10,109 nt of DNA. Origin: Chloroflexota bacterium. GTDB taxonomy: Bacteria; Chloroflexota; Limnocylindria; Limnocylindrales; CSP1-4. Under the pieces are notes generated by a model, which saw nothing but the letters and a program-made list of their open reading frames with translations, did no database searches and was not told the DNA's origin. Location: contig JAJYGK010000184.1 in NCBI GenBank assembly GCA_021790715.1, forward strand, positions 1-10,109. Reading direction: 5' to 3'. A program made the translations under genes and the position numbers. Below are positions 1 through 6,131 of this stretch, piece by piece. Numbering within the stretch: position 1 is the first letter of the stretch; each line of letters begins with the position of its first letter.

Positions 1-1060
1 CGAGCTGGTCCATCCGCTGCCGCTCGCGCTCGAGGTCGCGCAGGAAGTCGCGGTTGTCGCGACCGATCCGGGTCGCGGCGTCGGACGCGCTCGTGTACTC
101 GCGCCGCTTGGTCGAGTCGAAGCCGGTCGCGATGACGGTGATCATCACGTCGTCGGCCATCCGCTCGTCGATGACCGTGCCGAAGATGATGTTCGCCTCG
201 GGGTCCGCGGCCTCCTTGATGATCTCCGCGGCCTCGTTCACCTCGAAGAGGCCGAGGTTCGGACCGCCGGTGATGTTGAAGAGGAGACCCTGCGCGCCGG
301 TGATGTTGACCTCGAGGAGCGGGCTGGCGATCGCCTGGCGGGCCGCCTCGGCGGCGCGGTTCTCGCCCGACGCCCGCCCGATCCCCATCAGGGCGGATCC
401 CGCGCTCTTCATGATGGTGCGCACGTCGGCGAAGTCGAGGTTGATGAGCCCGGGGACCGTGATGAGATCGCTGATCCCCTGCACGCCCTGCCGGAGCACG
501 TCGTCGACGACCCGGAACGCGTCGACGATCGAGGTGTTCTTGTTGACGACGTCCTTGAGGCGGTCGTTCGGGATCGTGATGAGGGTGTCGACCTTCTCGC
601 GCAGCAGCTCGGTGGTCTTCTCGGCGACCATCCGGCGCTTCGCGCCCTCGAACGCGAACGGCTTGGTGACGACCCCGATCGTGAGCGCGCCGACCTCCTT
701 GGCGATCTCCGCGATGACCGGCGCCGCGCCGGATCCGGTGCCGCCGCCCATGCCGGCCGTCAGGAAGACCATGTCGGAGTCCCGGAGGGCCTCGAAGATC
801 TTCTCCTGGTCCTCCTCGGCCGAGCGCTGGCCGATCGACGGGTCGCCGCCGGCGCCCAGGCCGCGGGTGACCTTGTCGCCGATGCGGATCTTGTGGGGCG
901 CGTCGGACTGCAGGAGTGCCTGGGAGTCCGTGTTCACCGCGATGAACTCGACCCCCATCATCTCGGCCCGGATCATCCGGTTCACGGCGTTGCTGCCGCC
1001 GCCGCCGATGCCGATGACGCGGATGAGTGCGAAGTTCTCGGAATCCGACTGCAGCGGCAT
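1..1060 (-). CDS. ftsZ: Cell division protein FtsZ (3' end cut by window)
   Basis: Tubulin-like GTPase that polymerises into the cytoplasmic Z-ring and recruits the divisome. I translated 353 residues by hand from the ATG at 1058-1060. The N-terminal glycine loop is GIGGGGSNAV (17-26). The tubulin signature GGGTGSG is at 105-111. The T7 synergy loop NLDFADV is at 207-213, and N207, D209 and D212 match the E. coli numbering. The conserved PNDRL follows at 164-168. Both globular domains (to about residue 316) are complete. The visible end, rich in Arg, Asp and Glu, is the start of the C-terminal linker; the C-terminal FtsA-binding peptide lies left of the window. The start is fixed by GGAGGAG five bases upstream and by the position of the first beta strand. 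It is the last gene of the visible cluster, 235 bp after ftsA, and probably has its own promoter. Identification is certain. Confidence 0.99.
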   Translation of the reverse strand, partial: MPLQSDSENFALIRVIGIGGGGSNAVNRMIRAEMMGVEFIAVNTDSQALLQSDAPHKIRIGDKVTRGLGAGGDPSIGQRSAEEDQEKIFEALRDSDMVFLTAGMGGGTGSGAAPVIAEIAKEVGALTIGVVTKPFAFEGAKRRMVAEKTTELLREKVDTLITIPNDRLKDVVNKNTSIVDAFRVVDDVLRQGVQGISDLITVPGLINLDFADVRTIMKSAGSALMGIGRASGENRAAEAARQAIASPLLEVNITGAQGLLFNITGGPNLGLFEVNEAAEIIKEAADPEANIIFGTVIDERMADDVMITVIATGFDSTKRREYTSASDAATRIGRDNRDFLRDLERERQRMDQL

Positions 1061-1065
1061 GCGCG

Positions 1066-1072
1066 CTCCTCC
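1066..1072 (-). promoter_or_regulatory. Strong ribosome binding site of ftsZ
   Basis: On the minus strand GGAGGAG lies five bases before the ftsZ ATG. It is among the best Shine-Dalgarno matches in the window, which fits the high FtsZ level that cells need compared with FtsA and FtsQ. Confidence 0.85.
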
Positions 1073-1176
1073 GGGTACAGTGCGGCGCGGACGGGCGGGG
1101 ACGCTCGTTCGGACCTCGGTGCGTTCGTCGTCAGGGGCCTCGCCGTGTCCCTCCGGGGCGGTCAGGCCTGCGGCCG

Positions 1177-1206
1177 AGTATAGATCGCGGTCACGCGGCC
1201 CGGCAC
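1177..1206 (-). promoter_or_regulatory. Candidate ftsZ promoter
   Basis: On the minus strand TATACT (1177-1182) is a five-of-six match to the sigma-70 type -10 box, and it stands out in a GC-rich gap. A weak -35, GTGCCG (1201-1206, three of six matches), lies 18 bp upstream of it. Transcription would start near 1170, leaving a leader of about 110 bases before the ftsZ ATG. ftsZ-proximal promoters after ftsA are known in other bacteria. The -35 is poor, so this rests mainly on the -10 box and its place in a long gap between two otherwise co-directed genes. Confidence 0.45.
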
Positions 1207-1222
1207 CCCCGTTTCATGGGGG
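1206..1222 (-). other. Small inverted repeat in ftsA-ftsZ gap
   Basis: CCCCC (1206-1210) and GGGGG (1218-1222) flank a 7-base loop. The element could form a short all-GC hairpin and abuts the candidate -35 box. No T-run follows it on the minus strand, so it does not look like an intrinsic terminator. It could be a weak attenuator, a protein site or chance. Confidence 0.25.
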
Positions 1223-1238
1223 AATTCGGCGGATTGCG

Positions 1239-1250
1239 GGTCTCGAGACC
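1239..1250. promoter_or_regulatory. Perfect 12-bp palindrome GGTCTCGAGACC upstream of ftsZ
   Basis: GGTCTCGAGACC is identical on both strands. It lies about 57 bp upstream of the candidate ftsZ -10 box and about 45 bp past the ftsA stop. A perfect 12-bp palindrome in non-coding DNA is the typical form of a site for a dimeric regulator. No regulator can be named from the sequence. Confidence 0.3.
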
Positions 1251-1295
1251 GCCGGCCGGGCCACCCGCGACCTGCAGGCGCGGCCCGGAGCGCGG

Positions 1296-2531
1296 CTACG
1301 GGAAGAGGCCGCGCACCCAGTCGCGGAGCCGGCCGACCGCGCCACCCGCGGGCGCCGTCTCGTAGCGGCCGGGGTCGCCCTGCCGGAACTCGCGCTCCCA
1401 CAGCCGGAGCAGGCCGATCGACGTGCTGAAGGCGGGCGTGAGCAGGTTGTCGACCAGGCCCCCGACGCCGCCGGGGCCCGCCACGCGGACCGGCATGTCG
1501 AGTACCTCCCGCCCGAGCTCGGCCACGCCGGCCAACTGCGCCCCGCCGCCGGTGAGCACGATTCCGGCCGGCAGGATGCCGCCCTTCACGGCAGTCGAGA
1601 CCTGCGCCCCGATCTGCTCGAAGAGCTCGCGCATGCGCGCCTCGATGATGTCGCATGCCTCGCTGCGCTGGATCGTGCGGCCCTGCTCGTCGCCGAAGAC
1701 GCTGACCGTGATCAGCTCCTCCGGCGCGACCGATCGGAGGTCCGCGCACCCGTGCTGGAGCTTCACGTCCTCCGCCACCTGGAGGCTCGTCTTCAGGCCG
1801 ATCATCAGGTCGTTCGTGACGTTGTTGCCGCCGACAGGCAGGACCGCGGTGTGGAACGGCCAGCCGTCCATGTAGAGGGCGATCGATGTGGTGCCGGCAC
1901 CCACGTCCACGACGGCGACACCCAGGTCGCGCTCCGTGTCGGTGAGGACCGCCTCGGCCGCCGCGAGCGGCACGGGCACCTTCTGCTCGATCCGGATGCC
2001 GGCCTGGCTCACGCACTTGGCGAGGTTCTGGACGGCGCTGACGCTGCCGGTGACGATGTGCGCATCGACCTCCAGGCGGGTGGCGCTCATCCCCACCGGG
2101 TCCTTCACGCCCTCCTGGCCGTCGACCGTGTAGCCGCGCGTGATGACGTCGAGGATCTCCCGGTTCGACGGGATCGAGACGGCGCGCGCGACGTCGATGG
2201 CGCGCTCCTCGTCCTCCCGGCTCACCTCCTTGTCGTGGCCGCTCACCGCCACGGCCCCGTGCGAGTTGAGGCTCTCGATGTGGCTGCCGCCCACCGCCAC
2301 GAACGCCGACTCGATGCGGACGCCGCTGGTGCGCTCCGCCTGCTCGAGGGCGCTGGCGATCGACGCGACGGTCTGGTCGATGTTGACGACGACGCCCTTC
2401 TTCAGCCCCGACGAGCCGGGCGACCCCTTGCCGATGATCGAGAGGCCGCCGTCCGTGCTGATCTCGGCGATCAGCGCGACGACCTTGCTGGTGCCCACGT
2501 CGATCGCGGCGATGACCGCTTCTCGCTCCAC
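1296..2531 (-). CDS. ftsA: Cell division protein FtsA
   Basis: Actin-like ATPase that tethers FtsZ filaments to the membrane and links them to the later divisome. The protein is 411 residues, normal for the family. The phosphate-1 loop AIDVGTSK is at 9-16, phosphate-2 VVDVGAGTTS at 207-216 and the adenosine motif TGGGAQL at 327-333. The inserted 1C subdomain falls at about 82-163 and contains FVAVGGSHIES at its start. The end, GRLRDWVRGLFP (400-411), is a basic amphipathic stretch that fits the membrane-targeting helix. The start is a GTG; AAGGGA a few bases upstream is a modest ribosome binding site, and the only nearby ATG runs at once into a stop. The gene begins 31 bp after sbp ends, so the two are probably co-transcribed. 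Most Actinomycetota lack this protein, which helps place the organism. Confidence 0.98.
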   Translation of the reverse strand: MEREAVIAAIDVGTSKVVALIAEISTDGGLSIIGKGSPGSSGLKKGVVVNIDQTVASIASALEQAERTSGVRIESAFVAVGGSHIESLNSHGAVAVSGHDKEVSREDEERAIDVARAVSIPSNREILDVITRGYTVDGQEGVKDPVGMSATRLEVDAHIVTGSVSAVQNLAKCVSQAGIRIEQKVPVPLAAAEAVLTDTERDLGVAVVDVGAGTTSIALYMDGWPFHTAVLPVGGNNVTNDLMIGLKTSLQVAEDVKLQHGCADLRSVAPEELITVSVFGDEQGRTIQRSEACDIIEARMRELFEQIGAQVSTAVKGGILPAGIVLTGGGAQLAGVAELGREVLDMPVRVAGPGGVGGLVDNLLTPAFSTSIGLLRLWEREFRQGDPGRYETAPAGGAVGRLRDWVRGLFP

Positions 2532-2562
2532 GCCCTATCCCTTCATCGAGCTGCCGGCCGGC

Positions 2563-2886
2563 CTACAGGAAGTGTCGCCGGATCAGGGCCACGTTCTGGA
2601 AGATCCTGAGGCCGAACGTGATGAGTGCCACGAGGTAGAGGTCCAGGCCCAGCCGGTCGCCCACGAACGTGAGCAGCACCGCGACGAGGGCATTGACGAC
2701 GAACCCGGAGATGAAGATGCGGTTGTCGTAGCTGCCGTTCAGCTCCGCCCGGATCGCCCCGACGACCGAGTCGAGAGCCGCCAGGATCCCGACCGCAGAG
2801 TAGCGGGCGAACTCGAAACTGACGTCGATCCGGAGGATGAGGGCCAGCAGGATCCCGACGAGCAGTCCCGCCAGCGGGATCCACAC
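2563..2886 (-). CDS. sbp: Small basic membrane protein SBP (DUF1290 family)
   Basis: A 107-residue integral membrane protein of the family called small basic protein, known as sbp/ylxX beside ftsA-ftsZ in Bacillus and in Actinomycetota clusters. Its exact role is unknown; it is assumed to work in division or envelope assembly. Hydrophobic segments lie near 3-20, 30-47, 57-78 and 82-95. Family-typical stretches are ILAALDSVVGAIRAEL (34-49), GFVVNALVAVLLTFVGDRLG (61-80) and the end FGLRIFQNVALIRRHFL (91-107), with its basic RR tail. The GTG start follows GAGGAGGG at six bases, which decides it. The gene follows a 162-bp gap after ftsQ. In many Gram-positive bacteria SBP is flanked by DUF881 proteins, but none is present here. 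Confidence 0.95.
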   Translation of the reverse strand: MWIPLAGLLVGILLALILRIDVSFEFARYSAVGILAALDSVVGAIRAELNGSYDNRIFISGFVVNALVAVLLTFVGDRLGLDLYLVALITFGLRIFQNVALIRRHFL

Positions 2887-2892
2887 GTTGTT

Positions 2893-2900
2893 CCCTCCTC
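2893..2900 (-). promoter_or_regulatory. Strong ribosome binding site of sbp
   Basis: GAGGAGGG on the minus strand sits six bases before the GTG start of sbp. It fixes the start and suggests efficient independent translation after the long gap from ftsQ. Confidence 0.8.
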
Positions 2901-2906
2901 GCGCAC

Positions 2907-2949
2907 CGACCGGTCAAGGCTACTCGACCGCGAAGGCGACCGGCAAGGC
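2907..2949 (-). repeat. Three imperfect direct repeats just upstream of sbp
   Basis: Read on the minus strand there are three close copies: GCCTTGCCGGTCG (2937-2949), GCCTTCGCGGTCG (2925-2937) and GCCTTGACCGGTCG (2907-2920). Each begins GCCTT and ends CGGTCG. The first two share one boundary base. The array ends 20 bases before the sbp start and lies just outside the ribosome binding site. It may be a multi-copy operator, part of a leader RNA or a remnant of slippage. It does not resemble the TGGG-type boxes bound by MraZ. TTGCCG in the first copy could serve as a weak -35, but no convincing -10 follows. Confidence 0.5.
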
Positions 2950-2966
2950 GATCCCGCGCCGTCGCG

Positions 2967-2987
2967 CCGGCGGCGTGCGGCCGCCGG
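2967..2987 (-). other. GC-rich hairpin between ftsQ and sbp
   Basis: CCGGCGGC (2967-2974) and GCCGCCGG (2980-2987) are perfect inverted 8-bp arms around a 5-base loop, all of them G-C pairs. The hairpin lies about 60 bp past the ftsQ stop. No T-run follows on the minus strand, so it is not a classical intrinsic terminator; it could slow RNA polymerase, protect a transcript end or be an RNA-processing point. The rest of the 162-bp gap (2887-3048) holds no credible gene, only a 25-codon ATG frame without a ribosome binding site. Confidence 0.4.
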
Positions 2988-3048
2988 GTCGTCGCATGCC
3001 GGCCGGCGGGATGTCGCCGGGCGGCTCGGTGCCGGATGGCGGGCGGCG

Positions 3049-3879
3049 TCACTTCGACGTCCGGGCGACGAACGTGCCGCACTCGTTCCCCTCCGGGAAC
3101 AGGTACACGGTGGCGATCTTCGCCTCCCCCTCCCTGGCCAGGAGGCTCGAGAGGCACTGCACCTGGGCGGGCACGAGGGACGGCGGACGCAGCGTCGCCG
3201 TGTACATGCCGAAGATCGCCAGCCAGCCCTTCGGACCGGTGGAGAGCGTGAAACCGTCCGCGTCGGTGATCTCGATGGTGAGCGCCGCGGCCGAGCTGTG
3301 GACCATGCGGGGCGTGACGGCCCCGAGTTGACGCGCGACCGCCAGGTCGGTCGGGTCGATGGTGTCCCCCGGCGCGAGCGGCTGCCGGTTGCTGCGGTCG
3401 TCGCTGAAGACGGGCAGCGCGGCAGCCGCGGGATCGCCGGGCGGGGCCTCGGCCATCACGAGCCCGTTGACGTCGACGAGCCAGCGCTGGCCTGACGAGG
3501 CCCAGACGAGGATGGGCCGCCGTTCCTGCAGGTGCACGACGAGGCGGCCCGGCAGCTCCACGGCGAGGCTCGCGTCGCTCACCGTGGGCAGGGCGAGCAG
3601 GGCCTGGCGCATGCGCGTCGTGTCGATCGAGAAGACGTTCGGGTGCGGGATCGTGTCGAGGCCCAGCGCGGTGTCGAGCGAGGCAGACGACGTGATCGTC
3701 GCGCCCTGCACGTCGAGCTGGCGCAGGTCGAACGCCGGCATCGCGGAGACCGCCCAGATCGACGCGGCCGCGAGCACGGCGACGACGCCGCCCGCGATCC
3801 GTCCCCGGCGAGTGCCCGCCGAGGCGCGACGGACGGCGGGGGCCCTGGGCCGCGACGCGCGGCGGACCGGCAGCGTCAC
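3049..3879 (-). CDS. ftsQ: Cell division protein FtsQ/DivIB
   Basis: Single-pass membrane protein of the divisome that, with FtsB and FtsL, controls FtsW and its partner transpeptidase. The protein is 276 residues. A cytoplasmic Arg-rich tail (1-27) precedes one transmembrane segment (about 28-48). The POTRA domain starts at FDLRQLDVQGA (50-60) and continues to LVVHLQERRPILVW (113-126). WLVDVNGLVM (133-142) is the usual opening of the FtsQ beta domain, which runs to the end. Two cysteines, 242 and 267, lie in the external part and might pair, but this is speculative. The start is a GTG with no clear ribosome binding site, 36 bp after the ddl stop. No better in-frame start is seen upstream, so the exact N terminus is less sure than the identity. 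Confidence 0.93.
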   Translation of the reverse strand: MTLPVRRASRPRAPAVRRASAGTRRGRIAGGVVAVLAAASIWAVSAMPAFDLRQLDVQGATITSSASLDTALGLDTIPHPNVFSIDTTRMRQALLALPTVSDASLAVELPGRLVVHLQERRPILVWASSGQRWLVDVNGLVMAEAPPGDPAAAALPVFSDDRSNRQPLAPGDTIDPTDLAVARQLGAVTPRMVHSSAAALTIEITDADGFTLSTGPKGWLAIFGMYTATLRPPSLVPAQVQCLSSLLAREGEAKIATVYLFPEGNECGTFVARTSK

Positions 3880-3915
3880 GATCGCACCGGAGGCATCACG
3901 GGCGCACCGGCCGCG

Positions 3916-5160
3916 TCACGGCAGGTCGGCCCGCGTCAGCGAGACCCGGCGCCGGCGGCGTTCGCGCTCGAGCGCGAGGACCAGGATCCGCTCACAGACG
4001 TCGGCGAAGGGGCGCCCCTCGGCGGCGCACACCGCGGGGAAGAGGCTGATCGGCGTGAAGCCGGGGATCGTGTTGATCTCGTTGAGGTACAGCGTCCCGC
4101 CGGCCAGCAGGAAATCGACGCGCGCGAAGCCCTCCACCCCGATGGCCGTGTAGGCCGCCCGCGCGATGGCGTGCAGGCGGGCGCGCAGGTCGGCGTCCAC
4201 GTCCGGGCTGGTCGTCGTCCGCGACACCCCGTCGGCGTACTTCGCGACGTAGTCGTAGAACTCGCGGCCGGGGAACGCCTCGCCCGGGCCGTGCGTCTCG
4301 AGGTCCTCCGGCCCGTTGCCCAGCACCGCCATCTCGAGCTCGCGGGGGTGGTCGAGGTAGGCCTCGGCCAGGGCCCGGTCGTCGAAGCGGAACGCCTCGC
4401 CGAGCGCGTCCGCCAGCTCGTCCGGATCGTCTGGGTGGCGCACGATCCGCATCCCGACGCTCGAGCCGAGGCGGGCCGGCTTGACCATGAGCCGGGGGTC
4501 GTCGAGCGATCGCGCGAACCGGGCAAGCTCCTCGAGGACGGCCCCGCGCCCGGCCTCGAACGCCGCCAGGCTCACGTCTCGCCACGGCACGACCGGCATG
4601 TCGAGGCCCGCGACGAGCCGCTTGAAGAGGCTCTTGTCCATCCCGACCGCCGATGCGGCGACCCCGGCTCCCGTGTAGGTCAGCCCGGCCGCCTCGCACA
4701 GCGCCTGCACCGTGCCGTCCTCGCCGAACGGACCGTGCAGTGCCACGAACACGGCCGGGGCCGGGTCGTGGCTCGCGAGCAGCTCCACCGCGCCGGCCGC
4801 CGCGTACGGGCCGCATGCGCCGAGCGACGCGGGATCGTCGAACGCGGTCGCGGGAACGCGCGGGTCGAGGGCCGTCGCCGGCAGCTCCCACCACCGGCCG
4901 TCGAGGCCGATCAGCCAGCCGGAGACCGCGTGGCCCTTCGCCTCGAGCGCGGCCGCGATGGCGCGTCCCGAGACGAGCGAGACGTCGTGCTCGGCGGACG
5001 GCCCGCCCAGCAGCACGGCCACCGGCACCGGGGATCGGCGCCCCACCGGTTCGTCGCCGGCGATATCGTCGCGTGCGGCACCCCGGACGCCCCGCGCGCC
5101 TGCGGCCCCCGCGTCGCCTGCGTCTCCGGCGCCCGCGCCGGGCACTCTCCCCGTGGTCAC
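3916..5160 (-). CDS. ddl: D-alanine--D-alanine ligase
   Basis: ATP-grasp ligase that joins two D-alanines to form the dipeptide added by MurF. From the chosen GTG the protein is 414 residues. Landmarks are GGPSAEHDVS (52-61), ALHGPFGEDGTVQ (140-152), VKPARLGSSVGM (226-237), FYDYVAKY (301-308) and the metal-binding end ARVDF plus LNEINTIPGFT (346-350, 359-369). The Tyr in FYDY is typical of true D-Ala-D-Ala ligases rather than D-Ala-D-Lac enzymes. The GTG at 5158-5160 overlaps the murB stop as GTGA and follows GGAGGAGA, which supports it. It leaves about 43 extra residues before the first strand, rich in Gly, Ala and Asp. Downstream GTG codons near residues 39-49 are alternative starts but lack a clear ribosome binding site. 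Confidence 0.96.
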   Translation of the reverse strand: MTTGRVPGAGAGDAGDAGAAGARGVRGAARDDIAGDEPVGRRSPVPVAVLLGGPSAEHDVSLVSGRAIAAALEAKGHAVSGWLIGLDGRWWELPATALDPRVPATAFDDPASLGACGPYAAAGAVELLASHDPAPAVFVALHGPFGEDGTVQALCEAAGLTYTGAGVAASAVGMDKSLFKRLVAGLDMPVVPWRDVSLAAFEAGRGAVLEELARFARSLDDPRLMVKPARLGSSVGMRIVRHPDDPDELADALGEAFRFDDRALAEAYLDHPRELEMAVLGNGPEDLETHGPGEAFPGREFYDYVAKYADGVSRTTTSPDVDADLRARLHAIARAAYTAIGVEGFARVDFLLAGGTLYLNEINTIPGFTPISLFPAVCAAEGRPFADVCERILVLALERERRRRRVSLTRADLP

Positions 5161-6131
5161 GGCGTCTCCTCCCAGTCGCTCCAGTCGCCCGCGAAGACGA
5201 TCTCGGGGACGAGCTCGACGCCCCACCGCGTCGCGACCGCACGCCGGACGTGGCCGGCGAGACGACGGACGTCGGCGGCGGTCCCGTGCCCGTCGTTGAC
5301 GATGAAGTTGGCGTGGCGCTCGCTGACGCTGGCGCCGCCGATCCGCGTGCCCTTCAGCCCGGCGCGATCGATCAGTTCACCGGCGGACGGCCCCTCGGGC
5401 GGGTTGCGGAAGACGCTGCCGGCCGACGGCAGCCCGAGCGGCTGGTGTCCTCGCCGCCAGCGCCGGATCTCGTCGAGCCGATCGTCGATGGTCGCGCGGT
5501 CGGCGGGCTCGAGCTCGAAGGACGCCCACGTCACGACGTCCGGGAACGCACCGGCGGGATGCTTCAGCCGGCTCTCCCGGTAGGCGAGGCCGAGCCCGTC
5601 GGCGTCGAGCGCCTGCTCGGCACCGTCGTCGGCCCGGATGACCGACGCCTCCACCAGGACGCCGCGCACGTCCGAGCCGTGGGCCCCGGCGTTCGCCCAC
5701 ACGGCACCGCCGACGGTCCCGGGGATCGCCAGGGCGAACTCGACGCCCGAGAGCCCGGCGTCGCGCGCGACGGTGGCGAGGCGGGCCATCGGGACACCCG
5801 ACTCCGCCGTGATTCGCGATCCCTCGACGCGCGAGCCCTCGGCCCGCACCTGGATCACGAGGCCCCCCATCCCGGCGTCCGAGATCACCAGGTCGGAGCC
5901 CCGGCCGAGCAGGAAGAGGGCGAGGTCGTGCCCGCGCGCGAAGCGCACCAGGCCGCGCAGCTCGAAGAGGTTGTGCGCCACCGCGAAGAGGTCCGCCGGG
6001 CCGCCGACGCGCATCGTCGTGAAGCGCGCCAGCGGCTCGTTGCGCGAGGTGCGCACGCCGAGGCGTCGCTGGATCTCCGTCCCCAGCCTGAGCTTCTCGT
6101 CCTCCGCCAGCCGCCGGACGGCCACGTCCAT
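5157..6131 (-). CDS. murB: UDP-N-acetylenolpyruvoylglucosamine reductase MurB
   Basis: FAD enzyme that reduces UDP-GlcNAc-enolpyruvate to UDP-MurNAc with NADPH in the cytoplasm. The protein is 324 residues. FAD-binding landmarks are TTMRVGGPADL (38-48), LGRGSDLVISDAGMGG (75-90) and AIPGTVGGAVWANAGAHG (135-152). YRESRLK (184-190) holds the usual active-site Arg. PSAGSVFRNP (235-244) holds the catalytic Ser at 239, and PEIVF near the end holds the catalytic Glu at 310. The YR-x-S form and the compact length point to a type II MurB, as in Bacillus. GRGSD replaces the more common GxGSN. The ATG shares one base with the murG stop (TGATG), so the two are translationally coupled. The same frame stays open far upstream inside murG, but the homology begins at this ATG. 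Confidence 0.97.
   Translation of the reverse strand: MDVAVRRLAEDEKLRLGTEIQRRLGVRTSRNEPLARFTTMRVGGPADLFAVAHNLFELRGLVRFARGHDLALFLLGRGSDLVISDAGMGGLVIQVRAEGSRVEGSRITAESGVPMARLATVARDAGLSGVEFALAIPGTVGGAVWANAGAHGSDVRGVLVEASVIRADDGAEQALDADGLGLAYRESRLKHPAGAFPDVVTWASFELEPADRATIDDRLDEIRRWRRGHQPLGLPSAGSVFRNPPEGPSAGELIDRAGLKGTRIGGASVSERHANFIVNDGHGTAADVRRLAGHVRRAVATRWGVELVPEIVFAGDWSDWEETP
5165..5172 (-). promoter_or_regulatory. Ribosome binding site of ddl inside murB
   Basis: GGAGGAGA on the minus strand lies within the last codons of murB, four bases before the GTG used for ddl. With the GTGA overlap of the two genes it decides the ddl start in favour of 5160 over longer or shorter forms. Confidence 0.7.

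Noticed and set aside
1162..2016. 284-codon minus-strand frame over the ftsA end and the ftsA-ftsZ gap
   Set aside because: It overlaps ftsA in another frame and has the composition of a GC-rich shadow. Only its last few codons lie in the gap.
54..2609. 851-codon open frame on the plus strand
   Set aside because: It lies antisense to ftsZ and ftsA, has a low-complexity Arg/Ala/Asp composition and no recognisable domain. Long open antisense frames are expected at about 70% GC.
2920..2949. Possible sigma-70 promoter before sbp (TTGCCG then GTAGCC or TAGCCT)
   Set aside because: The -35 is partial and neither -10 candidate matches well. The TTG is part of the direct repeats, so I report the repeats only.
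2920..2997. 25-codon ATG frame in the ftsQ-sbp gap
   Set aside because: No ribosome binding site precedes it, and its sequence is Arg/Pro-rich with no hydrophobic segment. Chance is the simplest explanation.
2543..3157. 204-codon minus-strand frame spanning the ftsQ-sbp gap
   Set aside because: It is an out-of-frame shadow of sbp and the end of ftsQ with no family features. It would be tempting as a DUF881 gene but shows no membrane segment or hydrophobic core.
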